A model generated the notes under the pieces. It searched no databases. It was given only the letters and a program-made list of their open reading frames with translations, and was not told the origin of the DNA. Position numbers and translations under genes: made by a program. Positions 33,857-43,848 of a stretch of DNA of 64,000 nucleotides are shown here, piece by piece (within the stretch, counting starts at the first letter, position 1; each line of letters begins with the position of its first letter). This DNA comes from Endothia cerciana (taxonomy: Eukaryota > Ascomycota > Sordariomycetes > Diaporthales > Cryphonectriaceae), in assembly GCA_026119935.1 (NCBI GenBank), contig JALRMH010000069.1, forward strand, positions 62,001 through 126,000. The letters run 5' to 3'.

Positions 33857-36800
33857 GCTTCCAGATTTGTATTCGCATCGCGAAGGGGAAGGGTGGGTTC
33901 GGAGGCACGTGGGGCAGGCCCTCAAGACCGTCGGGGACGCGGAGGAGGGCGGATTGGCGGTGGCTAATCTGTTCAGAGCGGTCTGAGTCAGGGGGTCTGC
34001 GAAGAGGATTGATGAGGCCGTCGAAGATGGACGAGAACCACTGACTTGTGACCTGCGGAGGCAACGCTCAGGCTTCGATGCAAGGAGAGCGGCGACAACC
34101 AGATTGGCCTGAAACTTGCGGCCCCCTCTAGAGGAGTGCCAGAGAGTCACCAGACGCCAACCAAAAGGACAACCCTAGAAAGGTCGTTCGTGGCAGAAGG
34201 ATTGTCGCAAGAGGAAGCGGAACAAGGCGACGGCGTTGACAAGGTTGACGGCGAGGCGAGGCGCAAGAGATGAGGTCCAAAGCCGGCGCCGAAGTCGAAC
34301 GTTGAAAATTATCAAGAGAAAAAGTCGCGTTGGTACGCCGCTTCGCGTCCGTTGCCATTTTAGAATCCCAGTCACACCTGCAGCCTGCAAGGTCAGAGTG
34401 GGTTCCATAGAGGATGTTCCAGCTTAGTAAGCTAGAGGCTGACATGTGACTTCACCTCAAAAACGTCCGAGCATTCAAGGAGCGAACATCGAGAATTCCA
34501 AATCAGACACATCAAGAGGCTTCTCAGTGGGCTGCCAACTTCAGATAAAATTTATTTGAGTAAAATTAAAAGCTTCTCTGGATGTAATTGAAATAATGAG
34601 CGATAATCCTTTCTACTTCTTTGCTCCAGACATTGGGGGGCTCAAGTGGGGTGGAGGTGGTAGAAGGTTGCACTACATAGCCGCTACGACTCTATGAGAT
34701 GGGGCAGCTCCAGGTACCGCGTCGATGGCGATTCTACCAGCAGCCGAGCGATGTTTGCAATCGAGATTCTTGCAAAGTCAAGCGAATAGAAAGGGAATGA
34801 ATGGGAAGAAAGGCTGGCAGTGTGGTTAAGCACAAACAGAATCCAACCCCCCTTCTTCACCTTTCTTTCACGGAACATCTCATCGGCGTCTTTTTTTTGC
34901 GAAGTATCATGATCAATGACCGCAAGTTGTTATTGCAGAGCTACTCGAACTCACTTCCCAGTTCTTATTAAAGAATGCTCAGTATCGCGGACCTGGCAGG
35001 GTGGGACTCAACCTGTGGAAAAGAATACGCTTCTAAACCCTAACCCTGGTTGATATGCATACTTAAACCACGTTTTCGTGCTTATTTCAGATATTCCTTT
35101 TGTCTAACAGAACAATCTAATCTATTCTTTCTATGCCCACAGAGCCTCTATTTCCTCACACAACCATGGCCAGCCAGAACGTACAGTATATATATCCAAG
35201 ATTTTCAGTTCAGTTACGCACGAAAAAGGATAAAAGAAGGAGAAGGAATAGAAGAAGAAAAGGACCATAAAAACTTGGCTTTTAAAACACTGCCCCTTCC
35301 CCCCCCCCCCTTTTTTTTTGGTCCTTCTTCTTTTTTCCCTTATTAACTGTCCTCATGCTTATTATTATAGCTTCCCTCCCCTTGGTTGCATGGACCACTC
35401 GTCCGCCACTTGAATCCTATGGAATGGTAATCGGTCTGACAGGAGTCTCAGTCGTCTCATCCTTGCCACAAACTCGTCGAGACCGGCTCTTCAAGGCCAA
35501 TTTTTCATTTTTTTTTTCCCCCGCCCTCCCGGCGGGCCGGGACCAAATAGAGACTTTGCCAGTGCAACGATTATTTAAACCTCTGCAGTCTTTCAATGCT
35601 ATATCTATACGCATCTCTCATGCATCCGATGCAATCAGTCAGAAAATTTCCAGATTAGAACGTCGATAGCCTGCTACTGGAACGGGCATTGCAACTCCTC
35701 CCCCAATCCGCTCGACCATTCTGCCCCAAAACCTTTCTCTGTTCTAAGGTACTTCTTTAAAGACATTACTCTCTATCTCCCACCCAGTAACTACTTCGCT
35801 ACTAAGGGGCCCCCCCGCACCCGGAACCTAAACATTCTCTCCAGATCTTGATGAAAACATTAATGCAGCTTTTCCCTCCTCCTGCGGGGCAAGAAGCCTC
35901 TCTGGTGACTTGAACGACCTCAACAAATTGACTCGAATGACCAGCATGGATCATGTTCTCGTTCTCATGCTCGGCTAACTTCCTCTGGGGCTATGAGGCA
36001 ACCTCGGGAGTGCACCTTTCTTAAAGTCCTCAAAACGTGTCGGACTAGTGGCCACCGAGGTCGCGGTCCTCTTTCGAACACGAGATTTTCCCCTTGTGGT
36101 TGTTATCGCTGTTATTCCATTCATTGGTGGCGAAGGCGGCAGGCTCGTCATCTGCCGACTACGACGTTTGCCAGCATCCACGCTGGGGTCCCTGCTGTGC
36201 GGCGGCGTGGGAACGTGTTCAGCAGGTTCCGATTGAGGCTGAGGTATAATGAATCCCACCCATACTACACAGTCTGGTCGCTGATCAGGCGCGATGGCGG
36301 GCAGCCCTTATTTGTCCCTATATAGAGTTTAATGGCGTCTGCTTTGTGCTGTATAGCTTATTATGCTTGTACTGCTAATGTAGACAGGATATGGGATGGG
36401 CTAAGCTCCTAAGGCATCAAGAGACAGTAAGACCGTTAGAAGGAATGACTTAACGCAATCTTTATCACCAGAGTAGTAGAGGGCCGGCAGCCTTGGAGAC
36501 CCCTGGTCTCGTAGATCGCGGCCGTATCCTGTCAAAATTCTGCTCCGAGCCAGATGTGATCTAGAAGAATTCACTAGGAGAGTAATTTCTCGTTGGGATT
36601 TTACCAGGAGTCGAACGAATAATGGGATGCCGTATTGAAACATCTGGTGAACTCACCTACTCAAGCGACAAGGCGAAGAGCACCGTAATGCTTGATTTGA
36701 TCAGGAACAACGGACGGCCTTTGGAGAATAAAACTAGCGCATATGACTTCAATGATAGCCGGGATTAAGCAGTTATATAGCAGTAGAGCACCGTCCCTTC

Positions 36801-37768
36801 GTTAAACAGAAACATGCTCAGAGCCCTGGGGGTTCAATTGTCCCGTTTCATCCGTGTATCGATGAAGACGATGGCGTCGATATCGTGCGGTACCCGAAAT
36901 GACCTGTATTAGCCTCGGATCTATGCTCTCACAATCATCACGCTCCATACCTAGCTACGTACCGGGAATGTAATATTTACAAGATCAGCCAAAGTAAACG
37001 AGCTACAGAGTTTAAGGGACGTAGGCGTACCGGGCACCGTGGTTAACAGTTCAAACAATCAAGCCAAGCAAGGAAAACTAGACCTCTCAAGTCTTATGTC
37101 AAATATAATCGTAGGATCTGGGTGGTTCTTCCGGATTGGGCAAGTAGGCTGAAAGCGAGCTGCTCGGACCGACTTCCGTGCCCTGCCAAGATGTCTGGCC
37201 CACCTGGAGGACTTCACAATTCGTCTCCCAGTGACTCGCTCGGCAAGTAAACAAGATCAACACGAGATCTTGCTCACAGCAGCGACTTCTCTCATCTTGA
37301 CTGGATCAGATTATGTGTGACCGCCTGTCCTGTTTGAGGCAGTATTCGGTGGATACCCTGCCGGCGGGAATCCTTCCTCGACCCCATTCGCTACGGCGCT
37401 GATAAGAACATCAGGGACTTGTTCCTAATGCTGGAGAGGTTCAAGAGAACATATCATGTTCCAACGCTATTCAGCGTGCCGACGAGTCCTTATCTGTAGA
37501 CTAGAGAGGCCTGTCCGTGACCGTCATAAGTTGCCTCCCACCAATTTCCGACCCGCGTTTGCCGGTCTTCCTATCTTTCTTTGGGTATGACTGAGCCTGG
37601 GTAACCGGGAATTATGCTCCTGCTTATACATCAATATATCCGCCTTGAGGGCCAGACTCTCCCCACGGCGGATTCAATGTGTGCGCTCCACCTCAATGTC
37701 TTTTCATCTTGCCTTGACAAAACGCTGGCCGCCGCACGAAAACCCGGACGAGTTGAGCCATCACTCCG
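33857..37768. other. gene-poor, AT-richer 3.9-kb region
   Basis: The first 300 bp are still GC-rich and open on the minus strand upstream of the sen1 ATG. From about 34440 the base composition shifts visibly toward A/T with many short runs. Two telomere-type CCCTAA units lie at about 35035-35046 and C/T homopolymers near 35300-35320. A 94-codon minus frame (35975-36259) has some coding character but no start or splice context. No gene can be supported. The right end should hold the permease promoter. Confidence 0.5.
35975..36259 (-). pseudogene. possible coding relic, family unknown
   Basis: A 94-codon frame reads as a Ser/Pro/Arg-rich protein tail (HVPTPPHSRDPSVDAGKRRS, ending ALPRLPHSPRGS). 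Third positions look less random than in neighbouring frames, and the segment is an island of GC-richer DNA in an AT-rich stretch. There is no domain, no convincing start and no adjoining exon, so it may be the last exon of a decayed gene or chance. Confidence 0.25.
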
Positions 37769-39439
37769 ATGACAGCGACAATGCAAGACCTTAAGACAGA
37801 TGCTGCGGCCGTGTATGCCGGGACTGAACAGGCCTCGGTCTCTGGTGGCGAGCAAGCGGCTGAGCAACATGGCACCAAGCACAACATCAACTCCCGACAG
37901 GCTCAGATGATCGCGATTGGCGGAGTCATCGGCACAGGCCTTTTCGTCGGAACAGGGCAGATTCTCGCCATCGCCGGGCCAGCCTTGCTCTTTTCCGCAT
38001 ACCTCTTTGTCTGCATTATATCCTTTTGCGTTGTGACGGCCACAACCGAATTCAACACCTATCTACCGGTCCGCGGAGCGTCCATTCCGTACTACGCCAC
38101 GCGGTTCGTTTCGAGAAGCCTCGGGTTCGCTCTTGGCTGGCTTTACTACTATACCTGGGCACTGGCTATTGCGATGGAATGTACGGCTGCATCTATTGTT
38201 ATCAACTACTGGCCGAACAACGTTCCGATCGCTGCCTGGATCACCATCATGCTGTCGGTGATCGTCGTTCTGAATTTTATGCCGATTAAGGGCTACGCCG
38301 AATCCGAATTCTGGTTCGCCTCGATCAAGATCTTCACCATCATTGGCCTGCTGGTCCTGTCGGTTGTGCTCTTCTTTGGCGGAGGGCCAAGCCATGAGCC
38401 GTTGTACTTCAAGTATTGGGGTGGAGGACAGACCGCGGCACACGAGTATCTTGTCGGTGGCGCCGCTGGGCGCCTTTGTGCCTTCATTTATGCACTGTGC
38501 AACGGTGCATTCGCCTTCCTGTTCGGTCCCGAATACGTCGTCTCGGCCAGTGGCGAGATGAAGTCTCCCCGGAAGGATCTGCCCAGAACCACTTCGCACT
38601 TCGCATGGCGTCTCATCTTCTTCTACGGCCTCGGGGCCCTGGCCATCAGTGTGATCTGTCCGAGCGACGACCCAGCTCTCACGGATGGCGGCTCAGGGGC
38701 GGCTTCGTCGCCCTGGGTCGAGGGGATCAAGATTGCCGGCATCCGGGGGCTCGACAGCGTCATCAATGCCGCCATCATAACTTCGGCGTGGTCCGCAGGC
38801 AACTCACTGCTCTACATGTCCAGCCGCACCCTATACTCCCTCGCTCTGGTCGGCAATGCTCCTCGTATCTTTACTCGCTGCAACCGTTACGGCGTGCCGT
38901 ACTACGCTGTCATGGTGACGTCTCTGTTTGGGCTTCTGGCCTTTCTCAATGTCAGCAGTAGTGGCGGGACAGTGTTCGACTGGCTTCTCAGCGTCTTGAA
39001 CGAGTCTGGCTTCATCAGCTGGGTCTGTTGCTGTATTGTATTTCTCCGCTTCCGCAAGGCATGCAATGTACAGGGTGTCACCGACCTACCGTACACGAGC
39101 TGGGTCCAGCCTTATGGCGTGTATTTCGCTCTGCTTATCGTCGTGTTTATGGCGCTCTTCAATGGCTTCAGCGTTTTCTTTCCGGGCCAGTTTACTGCTT
39201 CCAACTTCTTGACGGCCTACCTTGGGATCCTTGTCTTTATCGTACTCTACGTCGGCCACAAGCTCTATGCTCGACATGATGCATGGGTGTTGGCCCCTGA
39301 GGGTGTTGATCTCACAACTGGATTGGACGAGGTGATCGCCCAAGAGAGCCTTTTCGAAGGAGACTTTGAACATGACAAATCCAAAGGAAAGACTCATGTC
39401 TTGCTTGACAGGGTGTCTGCTATCTGGGGCTGGAAATAA
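37769..39439 (+). CDS. amino-acid permease (YAT/APC family)
   Basis: Intronless frame of 556 residues. About 12 hydrophobic helices begin at residue 45 with the family signature MIAIGGVIGTGLFVGTGQ, followed by GPALLFSAYLFVCIISFCVV and TEFNTYLPVRGASIPYYATR, all typical of fungal plasma-membrane amino-acid/H+ symporters. EYVVSASGEMKSPRKDLPRT is the conserved loop after helix 6. Both hydrophilic ends are cytosolic by homology with the family. Substrate cannot be assigned from sequence. The ATG at 37769 is used; a second ATG four codons later is equally possible. It marks the left edge of the accessory region, and its link to the cluster on its right is only positional. Confidence 0.92.
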   Translation: MTATMQDLKTDAAAVYAGTEQASVSGGEQAAEQHGTKHNINSRQAQMIAIGGVIGTGLFVGTGQILAIAGPALLFSAYLFVCIISFCVVTATTEFNTYLPVRGASIPYYATRFVSRSLGFALGWLYYYTWALAIAMECTAASIVINYWPNNVPIAAWITIMLSVIVVLNFMPIKGYAESEFWFASIKIFTIIGLLVLSVVLFFGGGPSHEPLYFKYWGGGQTAAHEYLVGGAAGRLCAFIYALCNGAFAFLFGPEYVVSASGEMKSPRKDLPRTTSHFAWRLIFFYGLGALAISVICPSDDPALTDGGSGAASSPWVEGIKIAGIRGLDSVINAAIITSAWSAGNSLLYMSSRTLYSLALVGNAPRIFTRCNRYGVPYYAVMVTSLFGLLAFLNVSSSGGTVFDWLLSVLNESGFISWVCCCIVFLRFRKACNVQGVTDLPYTSWVQPYGVYFALLIVVFMALFNGFSVFFPGQFTASNFLTAYLGILVFIVLYVGHKLYARHDAWVLAPEGVDLTTGLDEVIAQESLFEGDFEHDKSKGKTHVLLDRVSAIWGWK

Positions 39440-41096
39440 GGAGTCTGGTCCCCTTGAATGTAGCGACTTCGAGCCAGAAACAACAACCAGGGGACGCCCA
39501 CAAGCTGTCCACGGTTTTCTTACAGACACAGCTCGGCAATAGTCATGTGTTGATTTCCTTAAGTTTAAGTGCAGAGTTACCTCGCATCTTTTTCACTTGG
39601 TAAGTCAGCAAATCTCCGTTCCGCCTGTTCCTCATGTGATCACAGTTTTCGAGAATTGCCGCTTGCAGCTTGAGCCTTGGGCATCGTAGTGTGATCCGAA
39701 CATCCGGGTGCATATCTGTCAAATTGTTGCGGTGTGATTACATCAAGCAGCCAAACTTAAGACCGCTACTATTACATTTTTATTTTTAATTTTTAAAAAA
39801 AAAAAAACCACCAAATCTTGTTCGAACAAAACTATTTGGTTCCAATTAAAATCTGGCTGAATTAGGTCATCTCATACCAGGACGAGCTTGGGACACTTAT
39901 TTGCAACCAGAACATGCCAGCTCACCACATCACCCTCATTGAAACGCCGGCATAGCTTGTCCAAGGGCTGGGGGCAGTGTGAAAATTCCCAAAACCGAGA
40001 TCTGTTTCTGTAATGTTTAGCCTATACTCCACAGTCAACCGTGCTGGCCCGGCCATGCTTCTCACACCAGCTATAAATAGTGGGGAGAGAATGCGCGCCT
40101 CCACCTCCGAACCATGTTGGATGAGGGACAAGGCTGAGAGTATCGTGTCCACAGTTGTCTTGGTGGGAATATCAACACCACTGACGACCTTGGTTGTGAG
40201 CCGCAGCAGCAGTATAATTCCCTATTGTGTAGCGAAGGCTGCCGCCCGTGCCTCGTCTTGGCGCCACGAATGAGATGCTACTTCCACTGGCGAAGTGTCA
40301 ACTAGTCCTTTAGTGTCTAGACGCCGCAGTGTTATAAAGTTACAACCCAAAACTTCAGGCGAAGCGAGACCCCCCCCACCTAAACAAAAAAAAAAAAAAA
40401 AAAAAGGAAAAGAAAAGCCGACAGCCGTGCCACGTATCCCTAAGGGACAGAATAAATGCCGATTCTGGAGGGAAACATTGTGGTTTTAAAATAATGTAGA
40501 ATAATGTGCTGTGCTATTCGAGAGGCGTCGTCAGGGACATTGCCAAAGTGATGTCAAATAGAATTTTGGATGGAGTTTCGGGTCGAACGTGTAGTTCATC
40601 GAGCAAAACCTGCCAACAATAGAACGTATCCGGCGGAACCTGAAGGAAACTCGGTCAAATGGCCCAGACTGAAGGTATCGACAAACAGAAATCTAGGATC
40701 TGACTTGTGATTCTTCTCAATCTTGCTGAGAGAGAAATAACTTTGCGAGAATCGAGAATTTCTGTAGGTTTAGCTTCACCTCCGTGGACCTGATAGAGGA
40801 CATGCCATACATGTGATATCATTGATATCGACGTCTGGTAGTCTGATACAAATTAAGAGGCGGTTGAAATATCTGCTCAAATTTGTGGTTGGAATTAGAA
40901 GTACCAATTCAGGTATTCACCAGGGTCTTCTGACAACGATGCTACCCCCCCTTTTCTCTTTCCTTCTTTCTTTTTAATCACACTGGGCCAACTATGTACC
41001 ACGATCATAGTCACCAAAGAAGTTTGTGTCACTACCTAATCAGTGCCGCCGACAGGGTGCGAATTTTCATCGGACAGCGCGGTCTTCCGTGTCATT
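39440..41096. other. intergenic region holding a transcription-factor relic
   Basis: AT-rich, with an A run at 39796-39808 and another at 40386-40405. Apart from the degenerate transcription-factor piece (39905-40262) no gene is supported. Confidence 0.5.
39905..40262 (-). pseudogene. C-terminal relic of a fungal Zn-cluster-type transcription factor
   Basis: On the minus strand a frame reads GIILLLRLTTKVVSGVDIPT, then VDTILSALSLIQHGSEVEAR, ILSPLFIAGVRS and RLTVEYRLNITETDLGFGN. This is the typical end of the fungal transcription-factor domain that follows a Zn2Cys6 finger (consensus L-L-x-L-I-P-x-G-S-x-A-E-A-R-I-L-F-P-L-F-L-A-G). It carries an in-frame TAG upstream (about 40226) and a one-base frameshift after GFGN; past the shift, the expected LLDKLCRRFNEGDVV appears in another frame. 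No zinc-finger exon is seen. It may be the decayed regulator of the neighbouring cluster. Confidence 0.6.
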
Positions 41097-43047
41097 TTAT
41101 GACTTGGCCAACCTCAGTAAGCCCTGACCACCGGAGCCCACCTCAGCCCACGTTTCGATTTCAACTAGCATGCTATCCCCCACGACACCGGCCGTGACTG
41201 TTTGGGGTCAAAGTCAGCAACGAGAACCCAGAGTGTTGTTCTTTGTGGAGAAAAACAAACAAGACTGCTCGGACTGTGGTGGCCAGACACTCACCGAGTG
41301 TATTAGCGGGCAGGATGCCCTCGCAAGCAAATCTCCAGCCGTGAGCGCGGCTGACCTCCTCGGCATACTTCAAATCCTCGACCAGCAGCCTGGTACGCAC
41401 AACGTCCTTCATACATGAGCCTAGCGCCTTGAGCGCACTCTCGATGATGTCCAGAATCCAAACAGTCTGGCTGGCTGCAGAAGTGCCACCCATACAGGAT
41501 AGCCCCGGGACAGGAGGATTCGACGTCGTGCCAGACACGTGGATCGAATTACCGACGCGCACCGCACGGCAATAGCCCTGTAGATACCAGGTTTTCGTTA
41601 GCCACCCAGAGAGACCAGAAGGGCTGGAGCTCAGTATGAGGTAGATGGACCTCTGCGCCAGGTGGTTATCACCTACCGCGATTGGCTCCCATTTGCTACC
41701 GGTGGAGTACTCAACGCGCTGGCCCTTGGCAATGGCCTCTGCAACTCGCGCGAGGTCTCCGGCCGAGCCCTCCAGGTGGTGGCTCAGATCACCGGCGGCC
41801 GTGAGGTATGGCGGTCTTCTGTACTCGTCGCCACAGTCGCCAGGCGCGTCCGTCAGCGCCTCTTGAGCTTTGGAGATCAGCGCGTAGTCCTCGTCGTCGA
41901 GGCTGAGGGCAAAAGCCTGCAGGTTGCTGGCAACGTGCCCTGCCGAGTTGGCGCCTAGTCGTGTGCCTACGATGACCCCCTTCACCGCCGGGATGTCGAG
42001 AGCGTAGCGTGTGGCCACTGCTGACACGGGCACACCGTGCTTCTCAGCAACGGCCTTCAGAGCCACCAGGACACCCTGGTATGCAGCCCAGCCGCCGGTG
42101 GCCCAGATGAACCGCAGGTATTTCCGCAGGCTCCAGTTCAGCGCGTTGATGTCGGCGGGCTCGGGCTGGCCGACCCACTTCTCGGTCAGGAAACCTCCCA
42201 TCAATGTCCCGTAGCAGAGAAGCCCAACGTCATTCTTGACACATATATCGTTCAGGCGGCCACGCTTCACACGCTGGTCAATGACTGAGCATGGTACTTG
42301 GTTGGTGGCGATGGTGAATCCGCTGTCGATAAGCAGCTGCAGATGGGCGGCATCGGTGTTCGTCAAGCCGATGTGCTGGATCTTGCCTTTCTCCTGCAAT
42401 ATCCTCAAGTGCGTCAGATTGTGGATATAGGTGTCATCCGAGTAGTCCCAAGCGTGGTCTTCATATAGTCCGTCCCTTCCGGTCAGCATACCAAACGCGG
42501 AACCGGGACGAGGCCGAGACGGATCAGGCGACCTACACTGCAGAAGCGCGATGCTCTCCTGTTTCAGCCTGCTGAGGGCCAAGTTGATAGCCTTCTCGGC
42601 ATTCTCAAAGGTTTTCACACCATTCTCGGCAGGGCACCACTTGGTGAAGGCCGTGACCGGCAGACCAGAGTTGGTGTTGTGGTGGCCAGTGACCAATTCT
42701 GGGTGCCCTGGTGTCAGCCGGAGTTCCTCGGGCCTCACCCGGTGCACCCGGACGCATGGACACCCGTTGTAGTACACACCGGCATCTCCGTAGTGATCTG
42801 CCATATCGAAACAGCTCAGCCCAGCCTGTATGCTATCGACAACGGTCAGCAGGTGGGGGACACGGAATAACCTGGTGCATCGACGTCTTGGGAGAGCTTA
42901 CAGAGGTTCCATCCCCGCCGCAGCCGTCGCGATGTTGACATCTTGATCGTGGCCGCCGGCCAGCTGCCAGAGGCCGTTGATCATGCGTGGGATCTCCAGC
43001 GAGCCCCGTATCGTGGTGCGCTCAGGCTGAATATTAGTTGCTGCCAT
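41097..43047 (-). CDS. aldo-keto reductase fused to a RidA/YjgF domain
   Basis: Four exons, complement(join(41097..41197, 41295..41577, 41677..42832, 42902..43047)), 561 residues. Residues 1-about 380 are an aldo-keto reductase: SCFDMADHYGDAG carries the catalytic Asp and Tyr of the family, and TRYALDIPAVKGVIVGTRLG is the cofactor-binding end. After a linker, about residues 430-555 form a RidA (YER057c/UK114) domain: AGYCRAVRVGNSIHVSGTT, SAASQTVWILDIIESALKAL and VVRTRLLVEDL. AKRs reduce carbonyls with NADPH; RidA proteins hydrolyse reactive imines/enamines. The fusion suggests coupled handling of an aldehyde or imine. Intron borders (GTAAGC..TAG, GTAGGT..CAG, GTGAGT..CAG) all restore frame. 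Divergent from the P450 at 43849, with about 800 bp of shared promoter. Confidence 0.88.
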
Positions 43048-43050
43048 GAT

Positions 43051-43086
<36 letters not shown>

Positions 43087-43848
43087 CTTTCATCCCTCTC
43101 GATGCTCCATCAGGACTGGTGGTGTGGCAGCGGCATCACGTGGGAATGCCCTCAGTGCCGTCTTCGGCCGTTTGCTCAGCAGTGAGCGGTTGATGGCCCG
43201 TGCGGTAGCTGTCTTTTATAAAATAGTGTACCAGCTGCTTGAATCCCCACCCAGCATTGGGAACGAGATCCGATTGGCCATTCAAATCGCGAAAGGTCCA
43301 TGAACATTCCAGGCGGTAGCGCAGGTGGACTGCGTGACGGCGTGGTCCAGTATGCTTATGTGGATAGGTAACTATAGAGACAACGCGCTTGTTCATACAG
43401 CATTGTGCGAAGATGCGCACCTGGGTGAGCGCAGGGTTCGAGTCGAACTTCGGGTCTAGTTGCAGAGAAAGTGCCCGGAAGGGGGTGGTGGTGTCAGACT
43501 CGCATCCTGCTCACAGCAGGCCGGATTCAACTTGCTCTTTCGGGGAAAAACCTCTCTGCAGCGGCTTTCACACGGCTCGGGTGTCCCATTTCGTCGACGA
43601 AGGATTGCCGATCGGATGATTGCTGCCGTTGTTAACACGGCATGCACTTGCTGAAGGTTGCAGCTGGAAATCGATTGCAAAGTTTCTGAACGGAGTCGAC
43701 CTTCCACGGCCGGATATGTTCCATTTTATACAGAGTAAGGGGCCCCGCAACCCCCTTACCTGCTACGAAGGCGGACATCTGGACGATTTGATGAGAAGAT
43801 CTGTAAATCGCATTCGCAACACACCGCCTTACCCTTCCGGCCATCATC
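43048..43848. promoter_or_regulatory. bidirectional promoter between AKR-RidA and P450 genes
   Basis: 800 bp between divergent start codons. A GT run of about 17 units (43051-43085) lies 4 bp upstream of the AKR start, inside its 5' UTR. Several short ORFs here have no coding support. Joint regulation of the two genes is plausible from position only. Confidence 0.5.
43051..43085. repeat. GT dinucleotide microsatellite
   Basis: About 17 GT units immediately upstream of the AKR-RidA start codon. Confidence 0.9.

Noticed and set aside
36590..36625. Minus-strand CGTTCGACTCC resembling a tRNA T arm
   Set aside because: The flanking sequence does not form anticodon or acceptor stems.
43425..43460. 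B-box-like GGTTCGAGTCG suggesting a tRNA
   Set aside because: No A box, cloverleaf or acceptor pairing could be built around it.
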